From: Cytobacillus gottheilii
GTDB lineage: Bacteria > Bacillota > Bacilli > Bacillales > Cytobacillaceae
Direction: 5' to 3'
Assembly: GCF_900166665.1 (NCBI RefSeq)
Contig: NZ_LT800494.1
Location: 4,028,436 to 4,092,435, forward strand
Length of the DNA: 64,000 nucleotides
Shown here: positions 1 to 8,892 of the stretch, piece after piece
Position numbering within the stretch: position 1 is the stretch's first letter
Layout: each line of letters begins with the position of its first letter
The notes under the pieces: model-generated
What the model was told of the DNA's origin: nothing
Seen by the model: the letters and a program-made list of their open reading frames with translations, nothing else
Database searches by the model: none
Program-made: the position numbers and the translations under genes

Positions 1-1303
1 CATTGTCAATGATATTGCCGATAATGGTAATTAGAAATGAGATCGTAATATGAGAAGGTAACTGTTCTGTGCTTGAATCAGCATTTATTTTAAAATGGAT
101 CTTTCTCTCAGACGCTTTAGCCATTTTTCCAAGCAGAATTGCCTGCAGATTGCTGTCTGCAATTTGTTCGAAAACAATTTTTTGCATATGCTCATGGCTG
201 CCTGATTCCTTCTGAATGAGTTTTACCGCTTCATCATACTTACCAAGCTGCATAAGACCTGATAACACATAAAGCTTATTTGTAAATTCATGTGTTTGTG
301 CTCTTAGTTCTTCCGAGTATTGTTTTACTTCTGATAAAGTATTGACCATTTCGTCTATTTCCGTTTTATCTCTAAAGCTTGAAACGACACCTGTCACTTG
401 ATCGTTTTCCATAATGGGAGTGCGGTTAACGATGACTCTTCGATCGCCAAGCATCATATCAATATTTTTTTCTGCCTGACCGGTTTCTAGTACTCTATAA
501 ATAGTTGTACCTGGGACTATTTTCTCGATTTTCGTATTAATAACTTCTTCTTTAATGTTGAGAATACTTTTGGCCGCGGGATTCAGCATGGTGATGATTC
601 CCTTCCCGTCAATTGCTATAATGCCTTCTTTAACAGAGTATAAAATCGCGCTTCTTTCATGATATAAAGAGGCAATTTCATACGGCTCTAATCCCAGAAT
701 ATCTTTGCGAATATTTCTTGCCAAGAAAATTCCGCTGATGACTCCAAATAAAATAGCACCAGTACTGACAAATAAGACCCGCTTCATATTATTGAAAGCG
801 GCTTCTTTCAAATCGTCAACTAAGAAACCGACAGAGACCACTCCAATAATCTCGCCACTTGAATTAAAAATAGGCGATTTCCCGCGCAAAGACGGACCTA
901 AAGAGCCAGTTGCTTCAGATATATAGGACTCTCCTTGCAGCAGGGCGCGGTCATTATCTTCACCCATCATTCTTCTTCCAATTTTATTTTCGTCCGGGTG
1001 TGCGTACCTAATGCTGTCAGTATTTCCAATTACAATGAACTCAGCTCCAACATCCTCCCTAATTTCTTCAATTAATGGCTGTATTGTTTCCGAAGGATGA
1101 TCCTCTTTAAATGCCTCGCGTAATGACGGCATTAAAGAAACTGTATTGGCAACCTGCAGTGCAAGCATCCCCATATTATTCGCAGTCTGTTCATATTCCA
1201 TCTTTGCGAATAATCCTGTCAGCAGCATAATAATCGTTATGATAATCGCTAAAATGAGAACGATAATCTTCGTTTGCAATGATATCGCTTTTCCTTTATT
1301 CAT
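1..1303 (-). CDS. CitA/DcuS-family sensor histidine kinase (3' end outside window)
   Basis: Membrane sensor kinase of the family that senses di- and tricarboxylates (B. subtilis MalK/YufL, DctS, CitS) and phosphorylates a CitB-type regulator. About 434 codons are visible from the ATG at 1303; the C-terminus runs off the left edge. Visible order: TM helix at residues ~8-30, extracytoplasmic single-Cache/PAS-like sensor with the typical GRRMMGED stretch, second TM helix near residue 175-195, cytoplasmic PAS domain, then the family's dimerisation motif with the phospho-acceptor His in AQTHEFTNKL. The ATPase domain is only begun. The partner response regulator is probably just outside the window. 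The ligand cannot be read from the sequence. Confidence 0.9.
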   Translation of the reverse strand, partial: MNKGKAISLQTKIIVLILAIIITIIMLLTGLFAKMEYEQTANNMGMLALQVANTVSLMPSLREAFKEDHPSETIQPLIEEIREDVGAEFIVIGNTDSIRYAHPDENKIGRRMMGEDNDRALLQGESYISEATGSLGPSLRGKSPIFNSSGEIIGVVSVGFLVDDLKEAAFNNMKRVLFVSTGAILFGVISGIFLARNIRKDILGLEPYEIASLYHERSAILYSVKEGIIAIDGKGIITMLNPAAKSILNIKEEVINTKIEKIVPGTTIYRVLETGQAEKNIDMMLGDRRVIVNRTPIMENDQVTGVVSSFRDKTEIDEMVNTLSEVKQYSEELRAQTHEFTNKLYVLSGLMQLGKYDEAVKLIQKESGSHEHMQKIVFEQIADSNLQAILLGKMAKASERKIHFKINADSSTEQLPSHITISFLITIIGNIIDN

Positions 1304-1404
1304 CTAGAGCTCCCTGTTTATTCCTTTTCTATAACTATAATCAATTTTTGTGACTCTGTCATTTCCTTGTTTCTAATTTGCTGGAACGCTTTACCCGAAC
1401 CACT

Positions 1405-1431
1405 GATAAAAGCCTTCCTAATAGCGGAAGG
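1405..1431 (-). terminator. Rho-independent terminator after aspartokinase
   Basis: Inverted repeat GCCTTCC (1412-1418) / GGAAGGC (1425-1431) with a 6-nt loop. On the minus strand it is followed by a TTTTAT run. It lies 22 nt past the aspartokinase stop codon. Confidence 0.75.
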
Positions 1432-1452
1432 CGCCTTTATAGCTTGTTATCT

Positions 1453-2814
1453 TTAAACTGGAACAGCTGCGAAAAATTCTTCATATAAAGCTGTAACTGC
1501 TCTTTTTTCATCGATCACTTTAACGCCAAACATCATGCTTACTTCAGAAGATCCCTGATTAATCATCTCAATATTTACCCCAGCTTCAGCAAGAGCTTTG
1601 GAAGCTCGCGACATAGTCCCGACATTATGCCTCATCCCTTCACCAACCACCATAATTAAGGACAAGTGATGCTGTATAACTACTTCATCTGCCTGCAGAT
1701 CAAGCTTGATGCGCTCAATAATATCCAATTCTGCTGCAGCTGTTAATTGTGCCTCACGCAATATAATTGAAATATCATCAATTCCTGAAGGAGAATGTTC
1801 ATAGCTTAACCCAAACTCTTCCAATATTGTAAGGAGCCTGCGTCCAAATCCAATTTCACGATTCATTAAATATTTACTTACATATATACTGCAAAACCCA
1901 TGGTCACTCGCAATCCCTACAACTGGACCATTTACTTGATCCCGACTGCTGACGATCCTTGTACCGGCTGCTGAAGGATTGTTGGTATTGCGAATATGAA
2001 CAGGAATCTGTTCTGAGAAAGCCGGAATTAACGCTTCATCATGCAAGACAGTAAAGCCTCCATAAGAAAGCTCCCTCATCTCTCGATAGGTAAGCTCACG
2101 AATCTCTTTAGGATTCAAAACAATTGCTGGATTCACAGAATAAACTGCATCTACGTCTGTAAAGTTTTCATAAACATCTGCCTTTACTGCTTTTGCAAGA
2201 ACAGCACCTGTAACATCTGAACCACTCCGAGAGAAAGTCATGATTTCTCCATCTTCACTGTAGCCAAAGAAGCCCGGAAATACGATAATACCTCTTTTTG
2301 TTTTTAACCGTGCTAATACCTCATAAGATGATGGCAAAACCTGTGCATTTCCTGGTTCACTTGATACAATTAAACCAGCTGATTCCGGATTTATATATTC
2401 TGCCTCCAGCCCTTGTTTTTGAAAGTAACAAGCAACAAGCCATGCCATATAGTTTTCACCACAAGCTTTTATGCTTTCATAAAATTGAAATGAATCTTTG
2501 ACGGTGCTCATTAAACGTTCACTGAAATCAGCTTTTATTTCGTCAAGGAGTCTTAGGGGCAGTGCAAGCTCGTTGCAAATATTTTCATAACGATTAAAGA
2601 TTGCCGCTATCACCTCAGGACTGCCCTCGCCGCTTAAATGTTCTTCTGCACAATCTATTAAAAGATCAGTTACTTTTCGGTCCTCTCTGTTCCTTTTCCC
2701 AGGGGCTGAGACGACAACGATTTTCCGAGAAGGATCTTCGCAGACAATCTGATAAACTTTTTTAATCTGATCTCCTGTGGCTAAAGAGGATCCTCCGAAT
2801 TTGACCACCTTCAT
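1453..2814 (-). CDS. thrD: Aspartate kinase, class III (ThrD/YclM type)
   Basis: Phosphorylates L-aspartate to aspartyl-4-phosphate, the entry step to lysine, diaminopimelate, threonine and methionine. The chain starts MKVVKFGGSSLA, the KFGGSS nucleotide-binding motif of aspartokinases. SRSGSDVTGA and NFTDVDAVYSVNP belong to the kinase domain, and two C-terminal ACT domains hold the VGEGM...AGVNIEMINQG signature. At 453 codons it matches monofunctional class III enzymes (B. subtilis YclM), not the alpha/beta type. The start at 2814 is chosen over an ATG 21 nt upstream because GAGAGGTG sits 5-6 nt before it. No lysine riboswitch is seen upstream, consistent with class III enzymes not being L-box controlled. 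Probably monocistronic. Confidence 0.93.
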   Translation of the reverse strand: MKVVKFGGSSLATGDQIKKVYQIVCEDPSRKIVVVSAPGKRNREDRKVTDLLIDCAEEHLSGEGSPEVIAAIFNRYENICNELALPLRLLDEIKADFSERLMSTVKDSFQFYESIKACGENYMAWLVACYFQKQGLEAEYINPESAGLIVSSEPGNAQVLPSSYEVLARLKTKRGIIVFPGFFGYSEDGEIMTFSRSGSDVTGAVLAKAVKADVYENFTDVDAVYSVNPAIVLNPKEIRELTYREMRELSYGGFTVLHDEALIPAFSEQIPVHIRNTNNPSAAGTRIVSSRDQVNGPVVGIASDHGFCSIYVSKYLMNREIGFGRRLLTILEEFGLSYEHSPSGIDDISIILREAQLTAAAELDIIERIKLDLQADEVVIQHHLSLIMVVGEGMRHNVGTMSRASKALAEAGVNIEMINQGSSEVSMMFGVKVIDEKRAVTALYEEFFAAVPV

Positions 2815-3007
2815 TAAACACCTCTCCCTATCCATTAAAAATTTAATCTTAATTTTACAGCACCATTCAAAATAATCAAGAGTTTTTCCACCCTAAAAAT
2901 ACATTTGTTCTTCTTTGGTAAACATCATGTTTCTCTTCAATAATATTTGATGAAGGAATACAGGCTATTATTCTCGAATGTTTTATTAATAAAAATTAGA
3001 TAATGAT

Positions 3008-3032
3008 GTTTAAAATAAATTAAAATGGGTAT
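3008..3032 (+). promoter_or_regulatory. Sigma-B-type promoter of rsbY
   Basis: GTTTAA at 3008-3013 and GGGTAT at 3027-3032 with a 13-bp spacer fit the Bacillus sigma-B consensus (GTTTAA, 12-15 bp, GGGWAW). It lies 46 bp upstream of the rsbY start. The box sequences are direct observation; use by sigma-B is inferred. Confidence 0.75.
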
Positions 3033-3078
3033 AGAGAAGGGTATTTAATATGTTTATACACTCGAAGGGAAGTTAACG

Positions 3079-4221
3079 ATGAGAATACTAGTGGTTGATG
3101 ACAACGAAGCAAATTTATATGTCATCCAAAATATTTTAAAACGTGCGGGGTATCTTGATCTCTTAACATTTACATCAGCAGACGCAATGTTTAACTACTT
3201 TCAAGAAAGCTCTCATATTATTGGAGAAAGTTTAGCTGATGTCATCTTAATGGATATTATGATGCCTGAAATGGATGGGATTGAAGCTTGCAGACTGCTG
3301 CAGGAATCACAACGGCTAAAGGACATTCCTGTAATATTTGTAACCGCTCTCGAAGATTCCAATAAAGTCGCTGAAGCACTGGATGCTGGCGGTATGGACT
3401 ATGTGATGAAACCTATAAATAAAGTTGAACTTCTTGCCAGAATACGCGTTGCCATTCGATTAAAAGAAGAAAAGGATTGGCATATGGAGCAGGAAGAAAA
3501 AATTAAAACTGAATTAGATTTGGCCACACAAGTACAAATGAGTGTCTTAAGTGAGCCATTAAATTTCGATAACCTGCTTATCAAAGCTTCATATTTACCG
3601 GCAAACAAGTTAGCTGGCGATCTTTATTACTGGAGAAAAATCGAAGAAAATCGATATGCTATTATTCAGCTTGATATGATGGGGCATGGGATCTCTGCTT
3701 CACTTGTTTGCATGTTCATTTCTTCCGTGCTTCGTGATTTGATGAGAACAGATCCTGATCCTGAGTACGTTATGCAGGAGCTAAACAAATGGATGAATGG
3801 GCTAAACAAGCATAACGGACAAATTCCCTATTATTTCACAGCTATTTATCTTGTCCTTGATACAGAAGAAAAAACGGTTCAATATGTAAATGCTGGTCAT
3901 CCATCAGGCATTGCTCTTTTGGACGAAAAAGAAGTAATAGAGCTTTCAAACAATACATATGCAATCGGTTTTTTTGATGACATTGAAATCAAAAAAACTA
4001 CCTTTACTTATACAGATTCATTGCAATTACTACTTGTAACAGATGGAATTGTAGAGACATTAGAAGATTCTGGAATTACTCCTTGTGATTACTTAAAAGA
4101 GACAACATCATTCCTTTGGAACTCGGCAGCCAAAATTGAACCCATCAACATGATCCTTTCAAAAGAACAGCAATTATTAGCAGATGATGATATGTGCGCC
4201 GTTCTTATTCAATCAAAATAA
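3079..4221 (+). CDS. rsbY: RsbY-like response regulator/PP2C phosphatase
   Basis: Receiver domain fused to a PPM/SpoIIE-type serine phosphatase. In the B. cereus group RsbY is activated by RsbK and dephosphorylates the anti-anti-sigma factor RsbV, releasing sigma-B. Residues 1-120 form a receiver with acidic DDNE, phospho-acceptor Asp59 in LMDIMMPEMDG, and the conserved VTALED and MKPIN segments. A coiled linker (~125-155) with DLATQVQMSVL precedes the phosphatase domain, which shows AGDLYYW, DMMGHGISASLV, YVNAGHPSG, VTDGIVE and DDDMCAVLI, the metal-binding blocks of the RsbU/RsbP/SpoIIE family. The 380-residue length fits. A sigma-B promoter lies directly upstream, and rsbM and rsbK follow in convergent orientation. 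rsbV, rsbW and sigB are not in the window. Confidence 0.9.
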   Translation: MRILVVDDNEANLYVIQNILKRAGYLDLLTFTSADAMFNYFQESSHIIGESLADVILMDIMMPEMDGIEACRLLQESQRLKDIPVIFVTALEDSNKVAEALDAGGMDYVMKPINKVELLARIRVAIRLKEEKDWHMEQEEKIKTELDLATQVQMSVLSEPLNFDNLLIKASYLPANKLAGDLYYWRKIEENRYAIIQLDMMGHGISASLVCMFISSVLRDLMRTDPDPEYVMQELNKWMNGLNKHNGQIPYYFTAIYLVLDTEEKTVQYVNAGHPSGIALLDEKEVIELSNNTYAIGFFDDIEIKKTTFTYTDSLQLLLVTDGIVETLEDSGITPCDYLKETTSFLWNSAAKIEPINMILSKEQQLLADDDMCAVLIQSK

Positions 4222-4327
4222 ACATTACATACCGATTGGCAAACTACCGGTTTGCTGCTTCCATCTGTCTTTCCATACAAGCTCAGTGGTAAGAACAATA
4301 AATATTTTTAAACTTCATCTATAAAAT

Positions 4328-4390
4328 AAAACCCGAACGAATTCAAATTCTTTTAAATAAATGAATTTGATGCATCGTTCGGGTTTTTCT
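4328..4390. terminator. Bidirectional terminator between rsbY and rsbM
   Basis: AACCCGAACGA (4330-4340) pairs with TCGTTCGGGTT (4375-4385), with an inner AAATTC/GAATTT extension. T-rich runs follow on both strands. It lies between convergent rsbY (+) and rsbM (-). Confidence 0.8.
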
Positions 4391-4519
4391 ATTCCAGCTT
4401 CTGTTACATCGACTATGGGAAGGAGTCTGAGCTGTTATATTGTATTCCAGCAGCCCGCGTTCCCCACCTGTCAAATTTTTCTCATCTTTTTCTTCCTTTT
4501 GCATCGCTTAAAAAGAATG

Positions 4520-5341
4520 TTATCTTTTTTTCATATAAAACTTTTCCTTCATATTAAAAGGTTCAAATATTTGTGTTTCAGTACGGATGGATTCCTTGCT
4601 GCCCAGTCCTAAAAATCCATTTTTTGTTAGGCTTTCATTAAATAAGTTTAGAACATGGCCTTGTAATTCCAAGTTAAAATATATCAGGACATTGCGGCAG
4701 ATAATGACATGAAATTCATTAAACGACCGGTCTGTGACCAGGTTGTGCTGAGCAAATATAATCCGATCGAGTAAATGCTGGTTCAAATAAGCGGCTTCGC
4801 TATCCGCCGTGTAATACTCTGAAAAGGACTTCTTTCCGCCTGCAAGCATATAGTTTTTTGTGTACGCTTGCATTTTATGAAGAGGAATAATACCGCTCTC
4901 CGCTTTCTTTAATACTGTTTCATTCATGTCGGTCGCATAAATGTTAGTAATAGCACCAAGACCCTCCTCTTCCATTAGAATAGCCATTGAGTAGGCTTCT
5001 TCTCCTGTTGAACAGCCTGCATGCCATATTCTTATTTCCGGAAGCCCAGCAAGAAGCGGAACGACTTCTTTGCGAAAGGTTTGAAAAAAGCCCGGGTCTC
5101 TGAACATTTCTGTTACATTGATCGAGAAATCACTTAATATTTTGCGAAGCATATGTTCATCATGAATAATTCTTTCTGTTAAAAGGGTCATATTGGCAAG
5201 TCGCTCAATCCGAAGTCTATTATCAACTCTGCGTTTGATAGAAGCGCGCATATATTTTCTAAAATCATAGCCTGATAGTTTATATACTGCATGAAGCAGC
5301 AAGTCCAATTCTAATTCTTCTTTGTTCATGAATTTTTTCAT
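4520..5341 (-). CDS. rsbM: CheR-type methyltransferase, RsbM-like
   Basis: S-adenosylmethionine-dependent protein-glutamate methyltransferase of the CheR family. The N-terminal CheR helical domain (residues ~10-75; YKLSGYDFRKYMRAS, KRRVDNRL) precedes the SAM-binding Rossmann domain with FRDPGFF, WHAGCSTGEEAYSMAI, ATDMNETVLKKA and CRNVLIYFN. Length 273 is normal. It sits beside a hybrid kinase and a receiver/PP2C protein rather than among chemotaxis genes, which matches RsbM of the B. cereus group, known to methylate RsbK and dampen sigma-B. Two starts are possible: ATG at 5341, or ATG four codons in with GAGGA about 12 nt upstream. A sigma-B-like promoter lies 72 bp upstream. Catalysis is secure from the motifs; the target is inferred from context. 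Confidence 0.88.
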   Translation of the reverse strand: MKKFMNKEELELDLLLHAVYKLSGYDFRKYMRASIKRRVDNRLRIERLANMTLLTERIIHDEHMLRKILSDFSINVTEMFRDPGFFQTFRKEVVPLLAGLPEIRIWHAGCSTGEEAYSMAILMEEEGLGAITNIYATDMNETVLKKAESGIIPLHKMQAYTKNYMLAGGKKSFSEYYTADSEAAYLNQHLLDRIIFAQHNLVTDRSFNEFHVIICRNVLIYFNLELQGHVLNLFNESLTKNGFLGLGSKESIRTETQIFEPFNMKEKFYMKKR

Positions 5342-5412
5342 TCCTCATCTTTCTCAATCAATTCTTCTAATATCCGCCTTCCAAGTGTAAAAGGAAAGAA
5401 GGCAATTCTTTA

Positions 5413-5438
5413 ATACCCAAATTCTAAGATGAGTAAAC
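5413..5438 (-). promoter_or_regulatory. Sigma-B-like promoter of rsbM
   Basis: On the minus strand GTTTAC (5438-5433), a 14-bp spacer and GGGTAT (5418-5413) match the sigma-B consensus in 11 of 12 positions. It lies in the gap between the rsbK terminator and rsbM, so rsbM can be transcribed apart from rsbK. Confidence 0.6.
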
Positions 5439-5455
5439 CTTTTTATCATGTGTTT

Positions 5456-5490
5456 TAAAAAAGATGGCGGCCTGGTTATAGCCGCCATCT
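5456..5490 (-). terminator. Rho-independent terminator after rsbK
   Basis: Perfect 10-bp stem AGATGGCGGC (5462-5471) / GCCGCCATCT (5481-5490) with a 9-nt loop. On the minus strand a run of T follows (5456-5461). It ends rsbK and separates it from rsbM. Confidence 0.85.
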
Positions 5491-5552
5491 TTCCTATTGA
5501 AACCCTTCAGTGTTTCTTTAACTGTTTAGGATTCATTAAGTCTCCTGGTACT

Positions 5553-8366
5553 TTACTTTGCAATCCACACGCGCATGACAGATAGGAGCTGGTCTAGTTT
5601 GAGTGGTTTGCTTATATAGTCTGATGCTCCTGCTTCAATGCATTTTTCTCGGTCACCTTTCATTGCTTTTGCTGTAAGAGCAATGATTGGAACGTCATGA
5701 TGCTGTTCAAGGCTGCGAATTCTTTTCATTGTTTCATAGCCATCCATTACCGGCATCATAATATCCATTAGGACAATATCTACTTGGTCTCTGGCCATTA
5801 AAGTGTCAAGGCATTGGAGGCCATTTGCTGCTGTAATAACATTCATTCCTTCTTTTTCTAACGCATTTTTCAGTGCGTAGATATTTCGATTATCGTCATC
5901 TACAACGATTACTGTTTTGTCTTTTAAGTCCTTCGCCATCTCTGCTTTTTCAACATGTTCTACATGGTCAATTGTCTTCTCGACTACTTCATGAACAGGA
6001 TCATTTGATAGACTATTTTCTAATTCTAACGCTGATGCAGCTTCCTCTTCAGCTTTTAATTCCTCTATTGTAGAAGGCATTCCGCCTGGCAGGCTTGGAA
6101 TCAGTAAAGCAAAGCTGCTGCCTTCTCCTTCAACGCTGTGTTCTACCTTGCAGGTACCGCCAAGCAGGTTCGCAAACTCCTTAGTAATGGATAAACCGAG
6201 ACCCGTACCGCCAAATTTGCGCATGGTGGCTCCGTCAGCTTGCTGGAAAGCTTCAAAGATCATTTTCTGCTTATCAGGTGCAATTCCAATTCCCGTATCG
6301 GAAACGATAATTTTGAGCCAATTCGAGGAATGCTCTGACATAGGCAATAAAGCATATTCCTCCTGTTTCGCTTTTTCTAGCAATACAGTTACCGAGCCTT
6401 CTTCTGTAAACTTAAATGCATTTGATAGCAGGTTTTTGACAACCTGCTGCAGACGCATCTCATCGGTATGCATCAGCATCGGAATATCATCATTAGCAAT
6501 CACAGAAAAATCCAGACCTTTGTGCTTCGCCATTTGCGCAAAATGAAGCTTAATACGATCGGCAAAGTCTACAATATTTACTTCTTCAAACTTAATTTCC
6601 AGCTTTCCAACTTCAACCTTTGATAGATCGAGAATATCATTTATCAAGTTTAGAAGATCTTGACCAGAAGAATGAATCACACGTGAAAATTCCTTCTGCT
6701 CATCTGTCAGCACTTGATCGGGATCTTCTTCAAGCATTTCAGATAATAATAGAATACTATTTAATGGTGTTCTTAACTCATGTGACATATTCGCAAGGAA
6801 CTCCGATTTATATTTAGAACTTAAAGTTAATTCCTTCGCTTTTTCTTCGAGCTCTTCCTTTGCAGCAAGAAGTTCTTCTGACTTCAGCTCTGCATCCTTT
6901 GTGCGCTCCTCAAGCTGTTCATTAATAATGCGCAGTTCTTCTGCCTGTGTTTGCATTTCTTCAGATTGGGCCTGAAGCTCTTCAGATTGCGTCTGCAATT
7001 CTTCAGATTGTGTTTGCAGCTCTTCAGTTTGAGCCTGTGATTCTTGTAGCAAGCGAACAATTTCCATTCTGCCTGCAATATTTGTAATAGCTATTCCAAG
7101 TGTTTCAGTGACTTCCTGTATCATTTTAATTTGAGCTGCTGTAAAATGCTGTAACCCAGCAAGCTCGATTACCGCAACAACTTCATCATTCATAAGAATC
7201 GGTGCCATTACAATGCTTCTTGGCTGGAATTCACCAAAACCTGTTGAAATCATTCTATAATTGTCTGGTATATCGCGAATTTGGGTTATTTTCTTTTCAA
7301 TAACCGTTTGGCCAATCAGCCCTTCGCCAGGTGCGAAAGCATCTCTTCCGGCACTATCTTTATCCCCAGCAACAGCCGCAGCACGCGTAAAGAGAACTTC
7401 ATCGCCACTTTCTTTTTTGATATAGAAAATACCAAGATCTGCTCCAGCAATAGGCGTCAGTTTCTTTATAAAGTAAGACGCAAGCTCATCTACTGTTACA
7501 AATCTGCTATAAGCTCCGATAATATCCGCAGAGGTTGTTTGAATCCAATTTTGTTCCGTAATTTCCGCCGTATACTTTTTCTCTTTTTTATTGTAATCCT
7601 CTAAAGAAGTGGCCATATAGTTAAACGCCTTCGCAATCTCACCGATTTCATCCTGCGTTTCTACTTCTAAGCGGGGAATCTTAGACAATTCGTTATAATC
7701 AATATCATTAATTCCTTTTGTAATGCTATTGATGCTACTGCTTGTACTGCGGATCACCCATAATGTCACACCTACAATCAGAATAATCACAACTGAAACA
7801 GCCGAAATAATAAAAATTAGCAACTGATTATATGTATTTGTGGCGCTTTCTAGAGACTCATTCATAAGTCCTTCTTGGTGATCTTTGAAATCGACCAATA
7901 GTTGTAAAAGCCTATCCCGGTTTTCAAGTTCTGCTGTATAGATTGCCGATACCCCAGCTTCATTCCCATCATTTATTAACTGAATGATTTCCTGCTCCAT
8001 CTCTAAGTAGGAGTTATAGCTGGACTGCAATTGATTAAAGATGTCCATCCCGTTTTCTGTATTAATGCTGCGTTCAAGATTAATCAAGTTGCTTTCAATT
8101 GTATGGTGACTTTCCTCCATGGAGCTTGCCAGCACCTGAGCATCCAATTCTTCACCATATGAGATAATATTAAGAAGCATTCTGTCGGCTTCATAAAATT
8201 CTTGTCTAATTTCTGTCGCTTCATTGACTTTGCTATATCGGTCTTGAACGATTTCCAGCATATTTTCTCTCATGACATTTACCATCATTAAAATGACAAA
8301 CATGAGCAAAAACAAAAAAAGCGTGGTCAAACCTAAACCGATAAACTGCTTTCTCTTAAAGCTCAA
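5553..8366 (-). CDS. rsbK: RsbK-like hybrid sensor histidine kinase/response regulator
   Basis: Large membrane hybrid kinase, 937 residues. Order: TM1 ~12-30, extracytoplasmic CHASE3-like helical domain ~35-175, TM2 ~180-202, HAMP ~205-260, GAF ~285-420, a long Gln/Glu-rich coiled coil ~430-510 built of repeated EELQTQS heptads, HisKA with FLANMSHELRTPLNS (His529), HATPase (N, G1 DTGIGIAPD, G2 GGTGLGLSI), an acidic linker, and a C-terminal receiver (phospho-acceptor Asp868 in VLMDIMMPVMDG, then LTAKAMKGDR and SKPLK). The start is TTG, with AGGAGGGG 5 nt upstream. Architecture and neighbours (RsbM, RsbY) match RsbK of the B. cereus group, which drives sigma-B through RsbY. The coiled-coil glutamates are candidate methyl-acceptor sites for RsbM. 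The signal sensed is unknown. Confidence 0.9.
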   Translation of the reverse strand: MSFKRKQFIGLGLTTLFLFLLMFVILMMVNVMRENMLEIVQDRYSKVNEATEIRQEFYEADRMLLNIISYGEELDAQVLASSMEESHHTIESNLINLERSINTENGMDIFNQLQSSYNSYLEMEQEIIQLINDGNEAGVSAIYTAELENRDRLLQLLVDFKDHQEGLMNESLESATNTYNQLLIFIISAVSVVIILIVGVTLWVIRSTSSSINSITKGINDIDYNELSKIPRLEVETQDEIGEIAKAFNYMATSLEDYNKKEKKYTAEITEQNWIQTTSADIIGAYSRFVTVDELASYFIKKLTPIAGADLGIFYIKKESGDEVLFTRAAAVAGDKDSAGRDAFAPGEGLIGQTVIEKKITQIRDIPDNYRMISTGFGEFQPRSIVMAPILMNDEVVAVIELAGLQHFTAAQIKMIQEVTETLGIAITNIAGRMEIVRLLQESQAQTEELQTQSEELQTQSEELQAQSEEMQTQAEELRIINEQLEERTKDAELKSEELLAAKEELEEKAKELTLSSKYKSEFLANMSHELRTPLNSILLLSEMLEEDPDQVLTDEQKEFSRVIHSSGQDLLNLINDILDLSKVEVGKLEIKFEEVNIVDFADRIKLHFAQMAKHKGLDFSVIANDDIPMLMHTDEMRLQQVVKNLLSNAFKFTEEGSVTVLLEKAKQEEYALLPMSEHSSNWLKIIVSDTGIGIAPDKQKMIFEAFQQADGATMRKFGGTGLGLSITKEFANLLGGTCKVEHSVEGEGSSFALLIPSLPGGMPSTIEELKAEEEAASALELENSLSNDPVHEVVEKTIDHVEHVEKAEMAKDLKDKTVIVVDDDNRNIYALKNALEKEGMNVITAANGLQCLDTLMARDQVDIVLMDIMMPVMDGYETMKRIRSLEQHHDVPIIALTAKAMKGDREKCIEAGASDYISKPLKLDQLLSVMRVWIAK

Positions 8367-8562
8367 AAATGCCCCTCCTATCTCTAACTTTATTCCTAAT
8401 ACAAATATAGCAATAAAAACGGTTTGTTACGAGTTTTTAAGTTAAAAACTTATAAAATATATAAATGCCAATTTTTTCATTGTTAAATTGATTGAACCCA
8501 AGTTTATTAGTCATAATATTTCGTCATCCGGAGGAGATTTTTACATTTCAATCTAAAAAAGC

Positions 8563-8874
8563 GGCTGGGACAAATCTAATATTACATTTTAGAACACGAA
8601 TATTAAATGTCATGGTTTGCTTATTAAGACCGTTCCATGGCGCTGCGGACCCTCGCTTTCCGCTGAGAGGAAGATGAGCCTACTCGTCACTGCCGCTCCT
8701 ACGGGGGTTCATCCCTTCCACTACAGCCCGCAGGAGTCGAGTTGCCTCCACTACATTTCACTCGTGTTTAATCAGGGTATATATTAGAATAACAAAGAAA
8801 AAACCGAATGATTAGAGAAATTCACCTCCTAACCAATCGGTTCAATGGCCGTGGTAAATACTTATGTCCCAGCC
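8563..8874. repeat. MITE-like element with GGCTGGGACA ends, carrying a GC-rich palindromic repeat
   Basis: A 312-bp noncoding block between rsbK and the TPR/dynamin-like gene. Its ends are an exact 10-bp inverted repeat, GGCTGGGACA (8563-8572) and TGTCCCAGCC (8865-8874). Inside lies a GC-rich repeat (about 8630-8785: GCGGACCCTCGCTTTCC, GCTCCTACGGGGGTTCATCCC, CGCAGGAGTCGAG) of the family also seen near 24.9, 47.0, 56.6 and 59.3 kb. An imperfect hairpin (AACCGAATGATTAG / CTAACCAATCGGTT, ~8803-8844) lies near its right end. No ORF is supported. Confidence 0.6.
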
Positions 8875-8892
8875 TCCATTCAAGATCCCTTT

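Noticed and set aside
2815..3007. Lysine riboswitch upstream of aspartokinase.
   Set aside because: No conserved L-box helices or leader terminator between the start codon and position 3007; class III aspartokinases are not usually riboswitch controlled.
4361..4612. 83-residue plus-strand frame between rsbY and rsbM.
   Set aside because: It begins in the bidirectional terminator and runs antisense into rsbM.
6884..7078. Lys/Asn-rich repetitive frame inside rsbK.
   Set aside because: It is the shifted reading of the repeated heptad-coding DNA of rsbK on the same strand and has no start signals.
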